From assembly GCA_030429485.1 (NCBI GenBank), contig JAUIFD010000010.1, positions 1-40,844 on the forward strand: DNA of 40,844 bases. The letters run 5' to 3'. The notes under the pieces are model-generated. The model searched no databases. It was not told the DNA's origin and saw only the letters and a program-made list of their open reading frames with translations. The stretch's first letter is position 1. Each line of letters opens with the position of its first letter. This DNA comes from Phycisphaerae bacterium. GTDB taxonomy: Bacteria > Planctomycetota > Phycisphaerae > Phycisphaerales > UBA1924. This document shows positions 9,036-16,889 of the stretch, in pieces. Made by a program: the position numbers and the translations under genes.

Positions 9036-10201
9036 AACGCTCCATCTCCACAGCTCTGGCTCCCTGCCTCGCGTGCGCTACCGCAGCCGCCGCGACCGAT
9101 GCCATCCTGATCGACGCGACGCTCGCCCGCCACGAAGTGAGCATCCGTGAGGTCGGCGCGCAGGGCGTGGTCTACATCGATCACCTCGGGCTCGAACGCA
9201 CCGCGCCGATCACCGACGTGCTCGCCATCGTCTGGGACGAAGCAAGCCTGCTCACCCCCCCGATGACGCTCTCGCTCGGCGTCCTCCAACTCACCGATGG
9301 CGAACGCATCAACGGACGCCCCGCACCCGGCGACGCCCCGCCCGACGCGCTGGTCTGGGACGACGAGCGCCTCGGCGCGCTCACCGTGCCACTCGAACGC
9401 ATCGCCAGCGTCAGCATGCCCGCGACGAGCCCCATGCCGCTGCCCAGCCCAGGAGCGGACGACGCGGTCGTGCTCCGAAACGGCGACGTCCTCCAGGGGT
9501 TCCTCGTCTCGCTCTCCGGCACACGCGTCGAGATCGAACGCGAACGGGTGATCACGCTTCCGGCAGAGAGCGTCCACACCGTCATCCTCGCCAACCCGCC
9601 AGAAGCCCCCACCGGCGCGCGCGTGTGGCTCGCAGGCGGCGAGATTCTCGCCGCGAGTTCGCTCGGCGAAAGCGAGCCGGGGCGGCTGCGCTTCCACCCC
9701 GCGATCGCCGAGACCGAGGGCGGCAGCGCCACGCGCTTCTCGCTGCGGTCCGTCCACGCGGTCGTGCCCGACGCGGCCCGAATCCGCTCGCTCACCTCGC
9801 TCCCCCTCGACACGCGCGCCGCAACGCGGCGCCCGGAACTCGCGGGCGAGGCTCTCGGCAGCGAGGTGCGCTTCCCCGGCCCGACAAGCGCCCGCTGGGA
9901 GCTGCCCCCCGGCGCAACGCGCTTCGCATGCACCGTCCGACTCCCCGAGAGCGAATGGAGCTGGGGCGACTGCACCGTCCGCGTGCTCGTCGATGCGGGC
10001 GAGGGCCCTCGCGAGCTCTTCGCAACGCGCGTGCGCGCGACCGAGCCCCAAGACGAATGCGTGATCGACCTGCCAGGCACGGGTGCGCACGGCCGCACTC
10101 TGACGGTCATCGTCGATCCGGGCGAGCACGGCCCCATCCAGGACCGCCCCATCCTCCAGCACGCCGTCCTCGCGATCGATCCCGACCTCGACGCGCGCTG
10201 A
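9032..10201 (+). CDS. Exported protein with NPCBM-like C-terminal domain
   Basis: 389 aa from the GTG at 9032, overlapping the previous stop as GTGA, so it is the fourth gene of the coupled operon. Residues 1-22 (MKRSISTALAPCLACATAAA) act as a signal peptide. The middle is beta-rich, with repeated phrases such as VVLRNGDVLQGFLVSL and ARVWLAGGEILAAS, like small barrel repeats. The last 120 residues (from FPGPTSARWELPPGATRF to ILQHAVLAIDP) resemble the NPCBM/NEW2 sandwich fold: a WELP entry, a VRVLVDAGEG strand pair and a LTVIVDPGEHG element before the C-terminus. NPCBM-like domains are found with carbohydrate-active exported proteins. The domain call is by eye and tentative; the CDS itself is secure. 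Confidence 0.8.
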   Translation: MKRSISTALAPCLACATAAAATDAILIDATLARHEVSIREVGAQGVVYIDHLGLERTAPITDVLAIVWDEASLLTPPMTLSLGVLQLTDGERINGRPAPGDAPPDALVWDDERLGALTVPLERIASVSMPATSPMPLPSPGADDAVVLRNGDVLQGFLVSLSGTRVEIERERVITLPAESVHTVILANPPEAPTGARVWLAGGEILAASSLGESEPGRLRFHPAIAETEGGSATRFSLRSVHAVVPDAARIRSLTSLPLDTRAATRRPELAGEALGSEVRFPGPTSARWELPPGATRFACTVRLPESEWSWGDCTVRVLVDAGEGPRELFATRVRATEPQDECVIDLPGTGAHGRTLTVIVDPGEHGPIQDRPILQHAVLAIDPDLDAR

Positions 10202-10321
10202 CCACGATATCGCTGGGTTGGGGTTTCGCTGGCAGGCCCTCTGCTCTGGTGTACCTTTGGCGTTGAAGCGTCCGCCACAAGCACCAGCCAAGAAGTCCGG
10301 CACGACAGTAAAGCGCGAGGG

Positions 10322-11044
10322 ATGACCGACAACGACCACACTGCGCTCGATCGCTCCGCGCCGCTCGTGACCGCGCTGGCGATTGCCGCCGGAACGGCGT
10401 GCTACGCCACTCCCGTGCGCTTTGACAACGACGGGTCGTTCGGTTGGTCGGACGGGATCTACCTGGACATCACCAAGGGGGTACGAAGGCAGACCGGCCT
10501 GGATGCCGGGCGTGCCAGCTTCCAATATGAACTGCTGCCCGATAGCTACTACTCCTTCTACGCGCACAAGCTCGTTCGCGGATCGACGCCCGACGCACAG
10601 ATCAAGACGACGCTCGGCCTGGTAGCCGTTGGCGAGCGAGGCGACGTTGTGCCGGACGGCTTCTACGCACACGGGCAGACCTGGGAGCGCAGAACCGTGC
10701 TCGGTGGCTACTACCAGGGCGGCTTCTATTTCGGCACGTACTTCACCAAGAGCTACCCGGCGAACAACATCCCCGGGCCACCCGAGTACATCGCCGCGCG
10801 CTTCAACCTGCCGGACGGCACGCATTACGGATGGCTCGGTCTCTCGCTGACGCATCTCACAGGCCCCACGCCGCCGAATTGGCACTTCGATCTCCTCGCC
10901 TGGGGATACGAAACCGAACCCGATACACCGCTGCCCGCCGGCGCAGCCCCCGCCCCAGGCGGCGCGCTCGCCGCCCTCGCCCTCGGCGCAGCAGCCGGCA
11001 TGACGCGCACCAGGCGCGAGTTGAACACGCCTACCGCACCTTGA
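10322..11044 (+). CDS. PEP-CTERM-like exported protein
   Basis: 240 aa. It has an N-terminal signal-like segment (residues about 14-29, ending ACYATP), then a beta-rich body that includes a FNLPDGTHYGWLGLSL motif typical of planctomycete PEP-CTERM-like proteins. The C-terminus is PAPGGALAALALGAAAGM followed by TRTRR: a Pro-containing motif, a hydrophobic helix and an Arg cluster, the sorting-tail layout processed by exosortase-type systems. The last 14 bp overlap the 3' end of the convergent mraY. A GAGGG lies directly before the ATG, too close for an ideal ribosome site. No function is assigned beyond surface or exported localisation. Confidence 0.75.
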   Translation: MTDNDHTALDRSAPLVTALAIAAGTACYATPVRFDNDGSFGWSDGIYLDITKGVRRQTGLDAGRASFQYELLPDSYYSFYAHKLVRGSTPDAQIKTTLGLVAVGERGDVVPDGFYAHGQTWERRTVLGGYYQGGFYFGTYFTKSYPANNIPGPPEYIAARFNLPDGTHYGWLGLSLTHLTGPTPPNWHFDLLAWGYETEPDTPLPAGAAPAPGGALAALALGAAAGMTRTRRELNTPTAP

Positions 11045-12203
11045 TCGACGCCAGCGCCACCACCACCAGCAGTACCGTCACGATCCACGCCCGCGTTACC
11101 ACCTGCGTCTCGCGCCATCCGCCCAAGTGCAGATGGTGGTGATAGGGCGCACACCGGAAGATCCGCTTGCCACCGGTCGCCTTGAAATACCCCACCTGCA
11201 AGATCACCGACGCCACTTCAACCAGGAAGAACCCCGACATCAGGAGCACCACGATCTCCTGACGCGTCACGATCGCGACATACGCGATCACCCCGCCGAG
11301 CGCGAGCGAGCCGGTGTCGCCCATGAAGACCTGCGCCGGCGCCGTGTTGAACCACAGAAACCCCAGACACGCCCCCGCCACCGCCCCCGCCATCACCGCC
11401 AGCTCACCCGCTCCACCCACGTACGGCACCAAGAGCGTCTGCGCCCACCCCTGGTTCCCCGCGATCAGCGACACCACCAAGAGCCCCAGCCCGACCGCCG
11501 CCGTGATGCCCGACGCGAGACCGTCCATGCCGTCGGTCAGATTCACAGCGTTGGACATCCCGGAGATCAAGAGCGTCGACACAACCACATAGACCGGCAT
11601 CGACAGCACCCACACGCCCGGCGAGAGCTCCCGGCTGGGCGTCAGGTAGGTCTTCTGGAACGGCAAGTTGAGGACGTGCGCTGTATCCACCGGCGCGTCG
11701 GTCATCCCCGCTCGATACCCGAAGTACCCGATGATCAGCCCAAGCCCGAGCTGAAAGACGAGCTTCTCCCACGCGTGCAGCCCCTGCCGCGACCCCACCC
11801 CACGCTGGGCCGCCGTCAGCTTGAGCCAGTCGTCCGCCGCCCCCAGGCACGCAAGCCACGCCACAACGATCACCCCGAGCTGCACCCACCGCACCGAAAG
11901 GTCCGCGAGCAGCAGCGTCGAGGCGAGCAGCGCTCCCACGATCAGGATCCCACCCATCGTCGGCGTGTTGGCCTTCGACGCCGACACACGCGAGAGCGCC
12001 TCGGCGTCGGTCATCCCCGCATCGCCGATCTTCATCCGCGCAAGCCACGCGATCGTCCGCCTACCAAACGCCAGCACGATCGCAAACGAAAGCCCCGCCG
12101 CCGCGAGCGCGCGAAACTCGACCTGATCCAGGATCCTGAGCACGCCGTACGCGCCCAGGGAATCGAGCCAGCCACGCAGCCAATCAAAGAGCAAGTACAG
12201 CAC
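11031..12203 (-). CDS. mraY: Phospho-N-acetylmuramoyl-pentapeptide-transferase MraY
   Basis: 390 aa from the GTG at 12203, placed 2 bp after the murF stop; an upstream in-frame start at 12251 would lie inside murF. This integral membrane enzyme transfers phospho-MurNAc-pentapeptide from UDP to undecaprenyl phosphate, making lipid I. Family landmarks are all present: KANTPTMGG, Asp124-Asp125 in the ADDWLK loop, NLTDGMDGLA, FMGDTGS with Asp296, and the three-histidine loop PYHHHLHLGG (His355-357). About ten hydrophobic helices are visible, matching the known topology. It is the last gene of the queA-murE-murF-mraY operon and converges on the PEP-CTERM-like gene. The protein is about 30 residues longer than the usual 360, mainly in the loop after residue 150 (the LNLPFQKTYLTPSREL region). 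Confidence 0.95.
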   Translation of the reverse strand: MLYLLFDWLRGWLDSLGAYGVLRILDQVEFRALAAAGLSFAIVLAFGRRTIAWLARMKIGDAGMTDAEALSRVSASKANTPTMGGILIVGALLASTLLLADLSVRWVQLGVIVVAWLACLGAADDWLKLTAAQRGVGSRQGLHAWEKLVFQLGLGLIIGYFGYRAGMTDAPVDTAHVLNLPFQKTYLTPSRELSPGVWVLSMPVYVVVSTLLISGMSNAVNLTDGMDGLASGITAAVGLGLLVVSLIAGNQGWAQTLLVPYVGGAGELAVMAGAVAGACLGFLWFNTAPAQVFMGDTGSLALGGVIAYVAIVTRQEIVVLLMSGFFLVEVASVILQVGYFKATGGKRIFRCAPYHHHLHLGGWRETQVVTRAWIVTVLLVVVALASIKVR

Positions 12204-12205
12204 GA

Positions 12206-13606
12206 CTACTTCGATCGGCCCACGGCGCTCGCGGACACCAACTCTGCCCACGCCTCGCCCACGCGCTCGAGCCCCATCGCCCGCGAGCCCTTGAGCAGCA
12301 CCGTGTCGCCCGCCTCAAACCGCGCCGCGATCGCGCGAGCCCGCTCATCATCGATCGCGTCGAACGCCTCGCACGCGACCCCCGCCCGCGCCGCCGCCGC
12401 GCCCATCTCGGGGCCGACCACGACGATCAACCTCGCCCCGAGCCGCCCGGCTCGGCACACGATCTCGTCGTGAGCGGCGGGCCCCTCGCGCCCGAGTTCG
12501 CGCATGTCACCGAGCACCGCGACGCGGGCGCCATCCGCCAACGCCGCGAGCGTGTCGATCGCCGCGGCCATCGACTCCGGATTGGCGTTGTACGCGTCGT
12601 TGATCACCCGCACGCCGCCGAGCGACTGGACCTGCATCCGCATCGGGGGCGGCGCCGTGCCCGCGAGCGCCTCGGCGATCCGCTCGCGCGAGAGGCCCAG
12701 CGACCTCGCGACCGCCACCACCCCCGCCGCGTTCACGGCATTGTGCTCGCCCGGCATCGGAACTCGGTATTCGTGCCCGCGGATCACGCACCCGACGCTG
12801 CCGCCCTCGTGCCGAATCTCCTCAGCCCGGAAATCACGCCCGCGCATGCGCCCGAAGCTGACCGTGCGCACCCCCGGCGCCGTCGGCGCGAGCAGGGGCG
12901 GAGCGTCCTCGTTGACCACCACGAGCCCGCCCGCGCGCACGTGGGCCGCGAGATCGCCCTTCTCGCGCTGAAGTTCCTCCTGCGACGAAAACCCACCGAG
13001 GTGCGCGCGCCCGACCATCGTGAACACCGCCACATCCGGGCGCACGATCTTGGCGAGCGCCTCGATCTCGCCGCGCTCGTTGGTGCCGACCTCGCACACG
13101 ACGAAGGCGTCGTCCGTGCGCGCGCCGAGCAGCGTGATCGGCACCCCGAGGTCGTTGTTGAAGCTCTTGCGCGACGCCGTACCCCGTCCGAACGGCGAGA
13201 GCGCCGCCTCGAGCATGCGCACGGTCGTGGTCTTGCCGCACGAGCCCGTGACCGCGATCACCCCTCCGCCGATCCGGTCGCGGAAGCGCGATGCGAGGCG
13301 CGCGAGGGCCGCGCGCGCATCGTCCACCTCCAACACCCCGCCCGGATCGTCCTTCGGCAGACCCGGGCTTACAAGCGACCGGCGCGTGATGATCGCGAGC
13401 GCCGCGCCGCGCGCGAGCGCATCGCCCACAAACCGGTGCCCATCCGTACGCTCGCCCGCGATCGCGACAAACAGATCGCCCGCCTCCACCTCGCGCGAGT
13501 CGATGACCGCTCGCCCGATCGCACCATCGATCGACCGCGCCGCACGCACCAGGCGCCCGCCCGTGATCCGCACCACGTCCCAGATCGTCAGCGGGCGGTG
13601 CGTCAA
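12206..13606 (-). CDS. murF: UDP-MurNAc-tripeptide--D-alanyl-D-alanine ligase MurF
   Basis: 466 aa. This cytoplasmic Mur ligase adds D-Ala-D-Ala to UDP-MurNAc-tripeptide. The N-terminal domain contains AVIDSREVEAGDLFVAI, typical of UDP-substrate binding in MurF. The ATP-binding P-loop is GSCGKTT (residues 121-127, Lys125). Further family elements are SFNNDLGVPITLL, VCEVGTNERGEIEALAKIVRPD and GEHNAVNAAG. The C-terminal domain has VINDAYNANPESM, diagnostic for MurF, and a final LKGSRAMGLE. The ATG overlaps the end of murE by 4 bp (ATGA), and its stop is followed 2 bp later by the mraY start, so the three genes are translationally coupled. Confidence 0.95.
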   Translation of the reverse strand: MTHRPLTIWDVVRITGGRLVRAARSIDGAIGRAVIDSREVEAGDLFVAIAGERTDGHRFVGDALARGAALAIITRRSLVSPGLPKDDPGGVLEVDDARAALARLASRFRDRIGGGVIAVTGSCGKTTTVRMLEAALSPFGRGTASRKSFNNDLGVPITLLGARTDDAFVVCEVGTNERGEIEALAKIVRPDVAVFTMVGRAHLGGFSSQEELQREKGDLAAHVRAGGLVVVNEDAPPLLAPTAPGVRTVSFGRMRGRDFRAEEIRHEGGSVGCVIRGHEYRVPMPGEHNAVNAAGVVAVARSLGLSRERIAEALAGTAPPPMRMQVQSLGGVRVINDAYNANPESMAAAIDTLAALADGARVAVLGDMRELGREGPAAHDEIVCRAGRLGARLIVVVGPEMGAAAARAGVACEAFDAIDDERARAIAARFEAGDTVLLKGSRAMGLERVGEAWAELVSASAVGRSK

Positions 13607-15120
13607 CGCCGCTCCCCCTCATGCCTCGCGTGCGCCTCACCCCGCGCATGCAGCGCACGCCGTGCGTGCTCCGCGTCGTCAAACGCTCGGCGGACCACGC
13701 CGCCCGAGCCGTCGGGCAGGATCTGCTCGCGCTCGTGCCCCTTGCCCGCGATCACAACCACATCGCCGGCCTCGCTCGTGCCGATCACGTCCTCGATAGC
13801 GCGCGCACGATCCTCGATCGCCTCGATCCGCTGGCGCGCCTCGCTCGGCACACCCTCCAGGATCGCCTCCATGATCGCCGAGGGAGTCTCCCGACGCGGA
13901 TTATCCGAAGTCACACACACGCGATCCGCAAGCTCCGCAGCGACCGCCCCCATCCGCGGGCGCTTGCTCTCATCACGCTCGCCCCCGCACCCGAAGACGA
14001 CACTCACACGCCCCCCGCCAGCCAGCTCCCGAGCCGCGATCAGCGCGTGGCGCAACGCATCATCGGTGTGCGCAAAGTCCACGAACACGCGCACCGCGTC
14101 GCCCTCCGCATGCACCGCCTGCATGCGCCCCGTCGGCCCGCGTAGGTCACTCGCGGCCCGCGCAAGCTCCTCCGGCCCCGCGCCCGTCACGCGCCACGCC
14201 GCGACGAGCGCCTGGAGCAGATTCATCGCGTTGTGCGCGCCCGGCATCGCGAGCGACGTCTCGAGCCCACCCCAAGGCCCGCGCGCACGCAGCGTGCGCC
14301 CGTCCGGCGATCGCATGCCCGCGGTCAACGCGTCCGCATCGACGAGCGAACACCGCATGATCGGCGCGACGCACGCCCGCACCATGTGCGCACACGCTGC
14401 ATCGTCCGCGTTCACCACCGCGACCGCTCCGTCGTCCAGCGATGCGAATAGCTGCGCCTTCGCGTCGGCGTACGCATCGAGCGTTCGGTGATAATCGAGG
14501 TGGTCGCCCGTGAGATTCGTGAAGACCCCCACGTCAAACCGCACCCCCGCGACGCGGCGCTGATCCAGCGCGTGGCTCGAAACCTCCATCGCGACCGCAC
14601 GGCACCCGTTGTCCCGCATCTGCGCGAGCAGGCGCGAGACCTCGACCGCGGGCGGCGTGGTCATCGCGGCGGGGCGCACCCCGCCGCCGTCGTCGATCTC
14701 CACCGTGCCGATGAGACCGCACCTGACGCCTAGGCGATCGAGGATCGCCCGCGTGAGGTGCACAACCGTGCTCTTGCCGTTGGTGCCCGTGACGCCCACC
14801 ACGCGCATCGCGCGCGACGGCTCACCAAAGAACCGCTCCGCGAGGCGCGCCCCCGCGCCGGGCACATCATCCGCCAGCAGCACCGCGAGCTTCGCATCGA
14901 CCGAATCGTGCGCCCGATCCGTGAGCACCGCCACCGCCCCCGCCCGCGACGCGTCGGCGATGAACGCCCGCCCATCGGCGCGCAGCCCCGGGCGGGCGAT
15001 AAAGAGACAACCCGGGCGCACCTCGCGCGAGTCTTCGGTGATGCCGAGGACCTCGATCGCGCGCCCCTCGGGCGTCGCGGGTCCGACCTCCGTGCCCTGG
15101 ATGAGTTCGCCGAGCGTCAT
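13603..15120 (-). CDS. murE: UDP-MurNAc-L-Ala-D-Glu--meso-diaminopimelate ligase MurE
   Basis: 505 aa. This cytoplasmic Mur ligase adds the third residue of the peptidoglycan stem. The N-terminal domain shows GITEDSREVRPGCLFIA; the ATP loop is GTNGKST (residues 112-118, Lys116); MEVSSHALDQRRV and FTNLTGDHLDYH are the expected family blocks. The C-terminal domain carries TSDNPRRE with the DNPR tetrapeptide at residues 406-409, the motif that selects meso-diaminopimelate over lysine in characterised MurE enzymes. GKGHE follows. Start is the ATG at 15120, 30 bp after the queA stop. The stop region overlaps murF (ATGA). The C-terminus has an unusual charged tail rich in His, Arg and Glu. Confidence 0.95.
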   Translation of the reverse strand: MTLGELIQGTEVGPATPEGRAIEVLGITEDSREVRPGCLFIARPGLRADGRAFIADASRAGAVAVLTDRAHDSVDAKLAVLLADDVPGAGARLAERFFGEPSRAMRVVGVTGTNGKSTVVHLTRAILDRLGVRCGLIGTVEIDDGGGVRPAAMTTPPAVEVSRLLAQMRDNGCRAVAMEVSSHALDQRRVAGVRFDVGVFTNLTGDHLDYHRTLDAYADAKAQLFASLDDGAVAVVNADDAACAHMVRACVAPIMRCSLVDADALTAGMRSPDGRTLRARGPWGGLETSLAMPGAHNAMNLLQALVAAWRVTGAGPEELARAASDLRGPTGRMQAVHAEGDAVRVFVDFAHTDDALRHALIAARELAGGGRVSVVFGCGGERDESKRPRMGAVAAELADRVCVTSDNPRRETPSAIMEAILEGVPSEARQRIEAIEDRARAIEDVIGTSEAGDVVVIAGKGHEREQILPDGSGGVVRRAFDDAEHARRALHARGEAHARHEGERR

Positions 15121-15150
15121 TGCTTCGGGGCTCAGCCTACGCGACGCCGC

Positions 15151-16311
15151 TCACGGAAGCAGGAGCATCGCGTCGCCAAACGAGTAGAACCGGTATTGCT
15201 CCCCGATCGCCTCCCGATACAGCTCAAGCAGGCGCTCGACACCACGCCCCTGGATTCCCGCCAGACCGTCGGCCTCCAGCAGCGCCGCGACCATCGCGAG
15301 CAAGGTGGACCGAGGCAGGTGGAAGTTCGTCATCAGCCCGTCCACCCACCGCCACCGGTACCCGGGCGTGATGAGCAGCCTCGTCTCCAGGGCCGGGGGA
15401 AAAGACGCAGCAGACGCGCCGGACGCCACGCTCCCGCCCGCCTCGATCGCCTCGGCGTACGACTCGAGCGTCCGGGCGGAGGTCGTCCCCACCGCGATCA
15501 CCCGCCGCCCCTCCGCTTTCGCCCGCTGCACCCGCTTGATCGCGCCCGCGTCCATCGAGCACCACTCCGCGTGCATCGGGTGAGCCTCGACCGTCTCGCT
15601 CTCGATCGGCTTGAACGTCCCCATGCCGACGTGCAGCGTCACCTCCACGCGCTCAACGCCGACTCGATCGAGCGACGCGAGCAACTCGGGCGTGAAGTGC
15701 AGCCCGGCGGTCGGCGCGGCGACCGAGCCCGGGTCGCGCGCGAAAACCGTCTGGTAGTCCGCGCGGTCCGACTCGTCGTCCGCGTCCGCCCGCCCCGCGC
15801 CCTCGCCACGCTCGCGGGCAGCGAGGATGTAGGGCGGCAAGGGGGTCAGCCCCACGCGCTCCAGCACGTCGCCGCCCGATGACACCACACGCACCACCCA
15901 CACCACCCCGCCGTCGGGGTCATCGTGGCGAGCCACGAGCTCGATCGCTTCGCCACTCGGGCGCCCCTCGCGGTCGTCGAGCTCCACCCGCGCGCCCTCG
16001 CGGAACCGTCGCGCCTTGAGCATGCACCGCCACGTGCCCGGCTCCGGGCCGGGGCCGAGGTAGAGCCCGGTGACACGCCCGCCCGTGTCCACCCGGCTTC
16101 CCGCGAAGCGCGCGGGCAGGACGCGCGTGTTGTTGAGCACCAGCACATCACCCGCGCGGAGAAACGCAGCGAGATCGCGCACCTGCCCGTGAGAAACCAC
16201 CGCCCCCCCGCGCCCCGCGACCAGCAGACGAGCAGCATCGCGGGGCGTCGCGGGGTGGGTCGCGATCAGCTCCGGCGAGAGTTCGTAATCAAGGGCGTCG
16301 GTACGGAGCAC
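15151..16311 (-). CDS. queA: S-adenosylmethionine:tRNA ribosyltransferase-isomerase QueA
   Basis: 386 aa from the GTG at 16311 (VLRTDALDYELSPELIATHP). The frame is open much further upstream, but that part is Arg/Pro-rich and unlike any QueA. The enzyme transfers and isomerises the ribose of SAM onto preQ1-modified tRNA, giving epoxyqueuosine. Hallmarks are DVLVLNNTRVLPARF, YQTVFARDPGSVAAPTAGLHFT, VTLHVGMGTFKPI, WRWVDGLMTNFHLPRSTLLAMV and a final YRFYSFGDAMLLLP. There is a low-complexity insertion (AREREGxxGAGRADADDESD-like) just before YQTVFA. It is the first gene of the operon with murE, murF and mraY, an unusual neighbourhood for a tRNA-modification gene. Confidence 0.94.
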   Translation of the reverse strand: MLRTDALDYELSPELIATHPATPRDAARLLVAGRGGAVVSHGQVRDLAAFLRAGDVLVLNNTRVLPARFAGSRVDTGGRVTGLYLGPGPEPGTWRCMLKARRFREGARVELDDREGRPSGEAIELVARHDDPDGGVVWVVRVVSSGGDVLERVGLTPLPPYILAARERGEGAGRADADDESDRADYQTVFARDPGSVAAPTAGLHFTPELLASLDRVGVERVEVTLHVGMGTFKPIESETVEAHPMHAEWCSMDAGAIKRVQRAKAEGRRVIAVGTTSARTLESYAEAIEAGGSVASGASAASFPPALETRLLITPGYRWRWVDGLMTNFHLPRSTLLAMVAALLEADGLAGIQGRGVERLLELYREAIGEQYRFYSFGDAMLLLP

Positions 16312-16410
16312 GCCCGCATGGTTGGGGGCGTGAGAGCCACACGCACCGTCGCCCCCAGGCCACACCCCACACAGGCAGCCCGGCCGCGCAGACGCACGCC
16401 CGCTGCGAGC

Positions 16411-16432
16411 CCGAGAGGGGCGATGCTCTCGG
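16411..16432. other. Inverted repeat (7-bp stem) between divergent genes
   Basis: CCGAGAG (16411-16417) and CTCTCGG (16426-16432) are perfect inverted copies around an 8-nt spacer. They sit in the 158-bp gap between queA and the divergent small gene. This could be an operator for either gene. No DnaA-box consensus was found nearby. Confidence 0.35.
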
Positions 16433-16469
16433 ACCTCCGCACGAGGCACGCGATTCGACGGCGTGGGGC

Positions 16470-16889
16470 GTGCGGATCGACCCCGATCCATGCTGGCGTC
16501 CGGCGCTCGCGCCCCACGTGCGTGAGGTCGAGGCGTGTGCGCCCTCGCCCGTGGCCCGTGCTGCGGAGCCCGATTCGACCCTCCCGTTCGATCTCTATCT
16601 CGCACGCACCAACGCTGACGCGAGGCGGGCGGATCGTCCCGAAGCAGGGGCCGGCGCGGACGCCCCAGGACTTCCGGATCGGCCCACCGACCCCAGCCCC
16701 GCCCGTGCAGCCGACCAGACCGGGCGCTCAGCGCACGCACCCACGACCCACGCCCAAGAGCCCGCGACGCCCATGCCGCCGCGCCTTGCGCAGGCATCGC
16801 CCGCGACCGAGCGCGTGATCCGTGATGTGCATCGGGCGTATCACACGTCCCGCCCTCGGACCGGACGGTTCATCGATCAGATCGTGTAG
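16470..16889 (+). CDS. Small hypothetical protein
   Basis: 139 aa from a GTG, divergent from queA. The sequence is Pro/Ala/Arg/Asp-rich with a central low-complexity region (about 55-105). A more ordered start (residues 1-50, including PFDLYLARTNADARRADR) and end (ERVIRDVHRAYHTSRPRTGR) flank it. No family was recognised and no signal peptide or membrane helix is seen. The frame keeps G/C at third positions and ends with a 20-bp overlap with the convergent beta-helix gene. It could be a spurious open frame, but the charged ordered ends and the otherwise unfilled space between neighbours favour a real gene. Confidence 0.5.
   Translation: MRIDPDPCWRPALAPHVREVEACAPSPVARAAEPDSTLPFDLYLARTNADARRADRPEAGAGADAPGLPDRPTDPSPARAADQTGRSAHAPTTHAQEPATPMPPRLAQASPATERVIRDVHRAYHTSRPRTGRFIDQIV

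Noticed and set aside
8966-10885. A 639-codon open frame on the - strand opposite the NPCBM-like and PEP-CTERM-like genes
   Set aside because: It spans two genes supported by coupled starts and signal peptides, and its own sequence is low-complexity Gly/Arg/Ala/Glu.
11127-12473. A 448-codon + strand frame inside mraY and murF
   Set aside because: The product is Arg/His/Pro-rich and overlaps two secure genes.
16312-16797. N-terminal extension of queA on the - strand
   Set aside because: Known QueA proteins start near the LRTDALDYELS position; the extension is low-complexity and would overlap the divergent gene.
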